Source: Pyronema omphalodes (taxonomy: Eukaryota; Ascomycota; Pezizomycetes; Pezizales; Pyronemataceae). Taken from it: DNA of 64,000 nucleotides. The DNA is taken from assembly GCA_024516155.1 (NCBI GenBank), contig JAJJXM010000015.1, positions 124,001-188,000 of the forward strand, in the 5' to 3' direction. Under the pieces are notes generated by a model that worked only from the letters and a program-made list of their open reading frames with translations, had not been told where the DNA came from and ran no database searches. The position numbers were made by a program, and so were the translations under genes. Numbering within the stretch: position 1 is the stretch's first letter; the number at the start of each line of letters is the position of its first letter. Below are positions 57,498-64,000 of this stretch, one piece after another.

Positions 57498-60400
57498 TGT
57501 TGATGCTGGTGGTGATGCTGTGGTGATGATGCTGATACTGTGGATGTGGTGGTGGTGGTGGGATGATGATAGTGGTTTACAGAAAGGTGGGGGGTTGAAG
57601 ATTGGAAGAGTTGGTGGCTGAAGAGTTGGTGATTTGATACGTAAAGATTAACTAATAGGTAGACTGATATGATAGACTGGTAGACTGGTAGTAGGTCGAC
57701 TGGTAGTAGGTCGACTGATTCAAAAGCCGGATGATGAAAACTGTGGAAGCTGTGGAAGCCGTGGAAGCTGTGGAAGCTGTGGAAGCTGTGGAAGTTGTGA
57801 AGCTTTAAAATACAAATTCTAAAAGTTTAAATGCTAAAAGCTGAAAGTAAAACCATAAACCCCTCCGTTGATTATTGCCTGTCGTCCGTTGTTTGATTAC
57901 GGGGTTACGATAACCCTAGATATAAGTGAAGTTTGAGTTTTAACGTTTTAAAGTTTTAGAGTTTTGAAAGTTGAAGTTTGTCGTGCTGAAACTTCTTGGT
58001 GCTGAAACTTTGAAACTTTGAAACTCTGTGAAATGCTGCGAAATTTATAGACAAGCTACTAAGCAATCAAGCAAGCAAGTAAACAGATTATGAAACGGAT
58101 GTTGTGATTTATGGTTTATGAAGGGTTTTTATTGCTGGAGTTTGGGATTTTGGAGGGTTTGAAGATGTTGGATGGATTTGCTAGGGGTTTGCTATAGGTT
58201 TGAGGAATTGAGGGAGTGATGGATGTGCTGCGTGGATATAGGGCTGTAGTTTTTCGTATTCGGGGTGCGTGCAGATATTTTTCCACAACTCCCCAGATGC
58301 AAAGATGATGCATCTTATATACTCATACATTTATCATCAAAATTACTCATTCGCAAAGTTAATCCCAAAGTAATTCGCCAAGTATGTTTCCCACAACATC
58401 CCATCGAATTCGCCCAATTTCCCATCCTGATCACGATGACCTGTTAAAAGTCCAGGCTCTACGTAAATGTTCGTAATGTTTCGTAGTACGTATACATACA
58501 ACGAGTCATCAAGATCCAGATTTAATATCCGACATATCCATCCCCCTAACCAAGATTCCAGAAACCCGTATTCTGCAATAACCCGCGTTATTTCCTTAGC
58601 TAGATCTCTTGCTTTATAAACTCAATATGCAATATGCAGCTAATCATCCATGTCATCCATGTCATCATTTATGCCTTATTCCTTATCCACCGTTGCTCAT
58701 CCTACATCCATCAGCATATTATTCCGCACCCAAGCGAAGCCCCGTGTAAAAGTTGTCACCCGATACATATATGCATACGCAATTACTAGGCTCTATCCAG
58801 GCTCTATCTAGCAGCCAGCTAAACCTCTAGCTTTAACACTATCTCTAATCTTGAAACTTTCATCTGAAGGTTTTGGGGCTTTCAGTAGCTATAATATCTT
58901 ATCTCATCGCAGGATTCATATTCGTAACATATCCCGAACCCGAAAAAAAGAGGGGGAAAAGGTAGATACCCGGGGATTGAAATCATTATGATTATAGATG
59001 CACTACAGGTACTCGCATGCGGTTGGCGATTGTGTACCGTAGCATGACATAGCATAGCGTAGCATAGCATGATATTATGAGTCAAACGATTCAACCCTCG
59101 AAATTTGTGCGTGCAAATATCGAATCTCTAAGGACCTTACAACAAGGTCGATTAATCCAATCCAATCCCATCCAGTCCAATCCAATCCGCTAAATTAGTA
59201 GCTAGAAATTAAAGTTTTCCCACACGCCCCCCCCCCCCCCCCCCCGTGTGCAGTCTGCATTATTACCGCGTATTATAATCATTATGAGTCTTGATCTTTG
59301 GACGCGTTGAGCACTCGTAGGAAATTCATCTATCATCTATCATCTTATTACCCACGAATATATCCACGAATACATCCACGTACCACTCCCTCCTACCTCG
59401 TAAGTCATCGTACATACCTACGTACCTCAGAGTCTCACACAGTTATATAGTTATATATTTATGCTTATTATCACTGCCATTGTCATCTTGGATTAAATTA
59501 CCAGCGGTCGCTTCATGCATTAAAAAAAATTTATATTACCGAATACTGACTATGGGTTTATATATTACGTATTAACAATAGCGGCACTGGTATATAGTGT
59601 TAGTAGCAGTGTTACTATTAAGAAAACCCCAGTTTCTGAAGATCTGATAACCCTGTGAAATTATAAATTCGTAAGCCCTTTTTTTTTCGGGGGGGGGGGG
59701 GGGGGTAACTATGTATATGTATATAATCTATATACATATAAACTTCGAACTACTATTTGGAAATACTTGCTACATTTGGACGTGATGGATGTGGTGGGTA
59801 GATACTGTACATGGGTGGATGGGTACTCGTACATAGTTGGGTGGGTACATGGTTGGTTGTGCTACTGCCGAAAAGGGCTTAGGGTTGTGGTAAGGCTGAT
59901 CAGTAATTTATTACTGCCAAGATCTGTTGAGTTGAGTTTTTCGGTTGATGCAGCATGGAAGAAGGATGGGCATGCATAGGGCTTTGGGGAGTGGAGATGG
60001 GTGATGTGATAGAGGGATTGAAGGAAGGGGGGGGGGGGGGGGGGTGGCTAAGTGGGGTGTGTCGAGTTGTTAAATATTGTGTGGTTGAAATGAGCCGTGA
60101 TATGCCAATGCAAAATACATAGAAAACCTTCCAGTCTTCAACGCCGTTTGATGTTTATATACTTCTTGACAGCTTTGACATTTACGAATATGGAATACAT
60201 AATTATGTACAATCTTGAACCACAGTTTAATTCTCATCATGCATCACATGGATCTATTACTTAAAAAAACCGAGCTTAAGATCCAGAAGCTCCTTGTGCA
60301 TAACGAGAGCCCAGTGGTACATAAAATCTTCTAGAAGCCCCCTGTATGTAAGTTTCTGATAATATCGGTTAAATACACTTAAATAAGCCTTGCTATATAA

Positions 60401-60883
60401 TCTTGACGTCAACTTGAATACAAAACCCTAGATTTCCAAGCCTGCAAAACCTGCCAAGCTTGTCAGGCTAACTCACATGGTTGGCTGACGTCGATTTTTA
60501 TATTAATTCGCACCTCACCAGTTTAACTATGTTTCGACGTTCGCAAAGTATTTTAGCTTCATGTAATTTATCATCAACTGCAAGTACTGTCAAATACTGT
60601 GTATAAAGCCGCAGTATCAAAACCTCCAAGTAAAATCTACTAAGTAATGTCCAGAAGTATAGAACCAACTACTCCATGAATATAACTGATTATCCTGGTT
60701 ATTTCTGTAATATCTCCAAGGTCCAATATCTTATGCCCAAAGGATGCCTAACTTTTGTAGGCTATATGACCCCTCAGGACGAGGTTCTTTCCCGGGATGT
60801 ACCGAACCACTGAACCACTGGGATACAAGGTTCCTAGATGTAGTTACGGGGAGCGATTTTCGCTTGTGAGCAAGACTCACGCT
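57498..60883. other. intergenic, simple repeats, no supported gene
   Basis: Holds GGAAGCTGT repeats near 57.74-57.80 kb, TCCAATCC words near 59.16 kb, a C run at 59227-59245 (19), and G runs at 59689-59705 (17) and 60027-60044 (18). Open frames are short and featureless. Confidence 0.6.
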
Positions 60884-61165
60884 CAGACCTCCCAGCCGTA
60901 CAAACCAGTTTAAAATCACGACCAAAACGGACTGTACGGACTGTTGGAATATGAGAACTGTACGGCCACCCAGTTCAGTTTACTGTCAGTAATATAAACT
61001 GGTTAAACTGCGAAAACCAGTTAACTGAATGCAAGGCTTGGCAAACCAGGTGAACTGTTTAAAACTGCGAAAACTGGTTTGTCCAGGGGAACTGGTTTAT
61101 GAAGGGACAAAAATTTTATTCAGTACATATAAAACAAAATTCTACATCAAGTTGGTCCCCAGAAA

Positions 61166-63366
61166 TCACAACTGCCGTCGACGATTGAAGCTCTTGAGCC
61201 CCTCAATCGCCTCTAAAGTGTCAGCTTGCATCGAATGACGGTCCGATGTGATGATCCGCTTGCACTCCGAAAATAGCCGCTCTGGCTCAGCGCTCATGGC
61301 GGGAATAGACAGCACGTCGACAGCCATTTTGCACAGATTGGGAAACCTGGCTCGCTGGCGCGGCTCACACCACCACTCAATTGCGGAAGGACCATCTCCA
61401 AGTGCCGCCTCCAGCCCCAGCGCACAGTAATCAACATACTCATCCAGTTGCCCACCTGCCACCGGTGCAGGCGCACCCGATAACCAAAGGTCCAGGTCTG
61501 TTAAGTCATCATTCACTGCTGCTTCATCACCATCAGTATCCCTGCCACCTGCACTATTAGAGGCAGCTACTCCTTTGTACTCCCGGAGCCACATCCTCTC
61601 AACTGCCATCTGAGCAGGAGCAATCCACTCAGGCCTCCAGCGAAGGTGAAAATACTGCCACTTGCGCTTAGGGTGCAGAACAACCGCGGCAACGTAAACT
61701 GGTGCACGATCAGTCAGACTAAAGTATTTGTCTAAAGACTCCCACCCGCATTTGACCATGGCGGCTAGGGCCAAATTATTGTCAGCTGTTGCTGCTTCCA
61801 GTTCCTGGGAGAATGCATCGAGAAGGAAGTCGATCACCGGAAGCACATCAGCTAGACTAGAGTTCCTGCCTTCTGTTCTCTTCGTTGCTTGCTTGAATTT
61901 CTGAAGGAATTTCGCCATCTTCTCCATGACTATCCAATCCGCTGGCAACAGTCGGTCCGCTGCAAGAGTATCCAGATGTGCTGCCGTATATTGCGAAATG
62001 GCCACACGAACCCTAGGCTTCAGTATGGACTCCAGCATTATGAACCAGGAATTCCAACGGGTGTCGTTATCTCGGCGTATCAAGAGTCCACCTGTGAAGG
62101 ACTTGAACTGCTTGATTCTCTGTGGACTGCCGCGTGAGTGGACGCAGATGTTGTGAGCCTTACCAAGCGGTCCGCATTGACGCCATCGCACAAGGTCTTC
62201 TTCTGTTCCGGGTTGATACGTACTGTCGCGGATAGCTGCTGTTGAATTTCCAAACAAGAATGCCTTGACTGCAAGATTAATTATGTGTCCGGTACATCGT
62301 AGGCGGCGTGAATCAGGGTTGAATGGGATCCCTAAAGTTTCGATATGCTCTGCAAAAGCATCCATCATGGTGTCATTGTTGGCAGCGTTGTCCATCACAA
62401 AGTATCCAATTTTGGTCCAGATGTTGTATTCTGAAAGGATATCGACTACCACTGTACAGAGGTTCTCTCCTGTGTGAGTTCCTTCGATTTCTCTTAAGCC
62501 AAGGATGATATGATCCACCCAGCCATTCGCATTGACAAAATGTCCCACAACACCTAGAAGTTGGAGGTTATTCGGTGCGGTCCAACCATCCACGCTGATG
62601 TGTACCATTCCGGGTGAAGAGTGAAGCACCTCAATCATTAGCTCCTTCTGCACCTTGTAAGCTTCCATAACCCAGGACCGCACAGTTGTCGAAGATAATG
62701 GGAGTTCCTTTGCTGCTTCAGGTCTCAAAAAATGGCTGTATGCTTGGAAGCTCTCGGAAGTAGGAAATTCCAGTGAGAGGTTTTGATCTGCAACCAAGCG
62801 TATCTATATCAGACGTCAGAGCTAGTTCTTGAAGTATGCACTAGAAGAAAAGAAAAACATACTAAAAGAGCTTTATGTGTGTCCTTGTGCCAGTAGGTAG
62901 TATTCTGAGAACCAGGCAGAACCCCTTGGCCATTTTTCGGGCCACCTAAACCCGCGGCCTTCAGTTTTTGCACTCGCTCGGCCGTCTCAAAAGCTTGGGT
63001 GATGCTATTCCTGAGAACACCCAAACGTTGCACCTTCCGGTTGCCCTCCTCTTCGGTGCGATGTGTTTCTTTTAAGTGGAGGGTTGGGGCACGAGTTCCG
63101 GATGACACTTTGTATTGTTTCGGATTGCTCCGGTTAATACACATCGAGCACTGCCAGTACTCGCACCCATTGATCTCCACTTCGTCACCATGCTTCCAGA
63201 TCCATGATGTTTTCTCCCTCTTGCGTTTGGGAGCTTGACCAGAGGCAATGACTGGTCGCTGAGAGTCAGGGGTGCTGGTGGCCGCGTCCTCAGAGCCTTG
63301 TTGTATTTCCAGGGGGGCATCGAAGCCAGCTGAGATTGATGAGAGGCCACTAGTAACTGAACTCAT
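61166..63366 (-). CDS. hAT family transposase with BED zinc finger
   Basis: Cuts and pastes the surrounding element. Exons 63366-62863 and 62803-61166 join in phase 0 across a 59-bp intron (GTATGT...ATATAG) and give 713 aa. The N-terminus has a basic patch and a BED-type finger (WKHG, CSMC, then HLKETH; about residues 55-100). The RNase H-like core shows HISVDGW with the first catalytic Asp and YFVMDNAANND with the second. CTGHIINL and DTRWNSW follow. The insertion domain comes next, and then the C-terminal dimerisation motif (LSIPAMSAEPERLFSECKRI), which holds the last acidic residue. No stop or frameshift interrupts it, so activity is plausible. Confidence 0.93.
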
Positions 63367-63570
63367 GGTAGTAAATCGCTGAAGAAAGATCGCCGTGTGA
63401 GGTATGGTTGAGTTCTGTGGGTCCAGAGAGGGCAGTCCAGGCGAGATATATAGGAGGGTTCAGGCCAACAGAGATAAGTTTAAACGGGGTCCGGTACATC
63501 GTTTGCACTGGTTTGGCTGTTTATTCCTCCATGCACGAGTTTGTCTGTTTATTCTTCTGTGAAGTAGTCA

Positions 63571-63662
63571 ACGAGGTGGTTAAACTGGTTTGTACCTGAC
63601 AACCAGTAAACTGTTTACGAGGTGGTTAAACTGGTTTGTATCTGACAACCAGTAAACTGTTT
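63571..63662. repeat. 46-bp subterminal direct repeat, two copies, in the hAT element
   Basis: ACGAGGTGGTTAAACTGGTT-type unit of 46 bp, present twice back to back with one C/T difference. Each unit holds TAAACTGGTTTGTA and ACCAGTAAACTG, the words that recur near both element ends. It lies upstream of the transposase start on the minus strand. Confidence 0.85.
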
Positions 63663-63852
63663 ACCGAGTCAGTTCAATCAGTTCAATCAGTGTACTGCAG
63701 TTACCTGGTTCTATGGAACCCTCAAAACTGAACCAACTGCGTATCGGGGACACGAAAACTGCACCAACTAACTGTGAATTATCAGTTCAGTTTACCTGGT
63801 TTACGATTTTACCCGGTAAACTGGCTATACGGTTGGGAGGTCTGCTCACGCT

Positions 63853-64000
63853 CACATACGTACGTCAGGATTGATAAGGCGGCCAGGGATATGCGAAAAG
63901 CCTTGAATCATCTTGTGTTTGAACTGAGTGTTTGGTCCAATTTTCGGACGACGCAATGGATGGACCATGGTTATGACAGGCAGAAATTTTGGTTGTCGGA
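63853..64000. other. flanking DNA, nothing recognised
   Basis: Short stretch beyond the target duplication up to the window end; no feature visible. Confidence 0.4.

Larger units (their letters stand above)
60884..63844 (-). mobile_element. complete autonomous hAT transposon, 2961 bp
   Basis: Both ends start CAGACCTCCCA[G/A]CCGTA when read inward, giving inverted repeats of about 17 bp with one mismatch. The element is flanked by perfect 8-bp target duplications, CTCACGCT, at 60876-60883 and 63845-63852. It carries one intact transposase gene and subterminal AACCAGTTTA/TAAACTGGTT words in many copies, as expected for transposase binding. Perfect flanks and an unbroken gene indicate recent insertion. 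A deleted copy (24.4 kb) and a decayed copy (39.4 kb) of the same family lie in this window. Confidence 0.93.

Overview
The window looks like nuclear DNA of a filamentous ascomycete (Pezizomycotina). The evidence is short GT-AG introns of roughly 50-90 bp, CT-rich leaders before start codons, four recognisable conserved eukaryotic genes (DNA polymerase eta, Cu/Zn superoxide dismutase, a Tudor-SN/SND1 nuclease-domain protein and a Rom2-type Rho1 exchange factor), two intronless nuclear tRNA-Trp genes, and hAT-type and SINE-type transposable elements. A finer placement is guesswork; the small secreted protein array and overall style would fit Orbiliomycetes, but nothing here proves it.

Layout. 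1-5.6 kb: an orphan ORF of about 211 codons, a seven-exon polymerase eta gene on the minus strand with two MCB-like boxes just upstream, and a tRNA-Trp. 5.6-16.9 kb: a gene desert in which I can support no gene. 16.9-19.1 kb: a signal-peptide/TM protein with a His-rich linker, then a second identical tRNA-Trp. 19-25.2 kb: gene-poor, holding a non-autonomous hAT element rich in GAGACG words and an internally deleted copy of a second hAT family. 26-37.5 kb: an array of five copies of a two-exon gene for a small secreted protein with eight cysteines in the order C-CC-C-C-CC-C. One copy is inverted and three are essentially identical. One is divergent, and one is broken by a single-base frameshift. 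The inverted copy carries a tRNA-derived SINE in its promoter, with a 16-bp target duplication and an empty site visible in a paralogue. 38.3-40.2 kb: a minisatellite and a decayed hAT copy. 41.6-54.6 kb: the conserved block SOD1, SND1 and ROM2, separated by low-complexity DNA full of long C or G runs. 54.6-60.9 kb: low-complexity intergenic DNA with one small repeat-containing ORF. 60.9-63.8 kb: an apparently complete autonomous hAT transposon with an intact two-exon transposase gene, terminal inverted repeats and a perfect 8-bp target duplication.

The conserved genes have unrelated housekeeping roles (lesion bypass, superoxide removal, RNA metabolism, cell-wall integrity signalling). The accessory material is the secreted eight-cysteine family, with its duplicated promoters, and the transposon families sitting in and around it. 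I consider that family the most interesting item. Its second half has the cysteine spacing of class II hydrophobins, but the proteins are hydrophilic and the first half is spaced differently.
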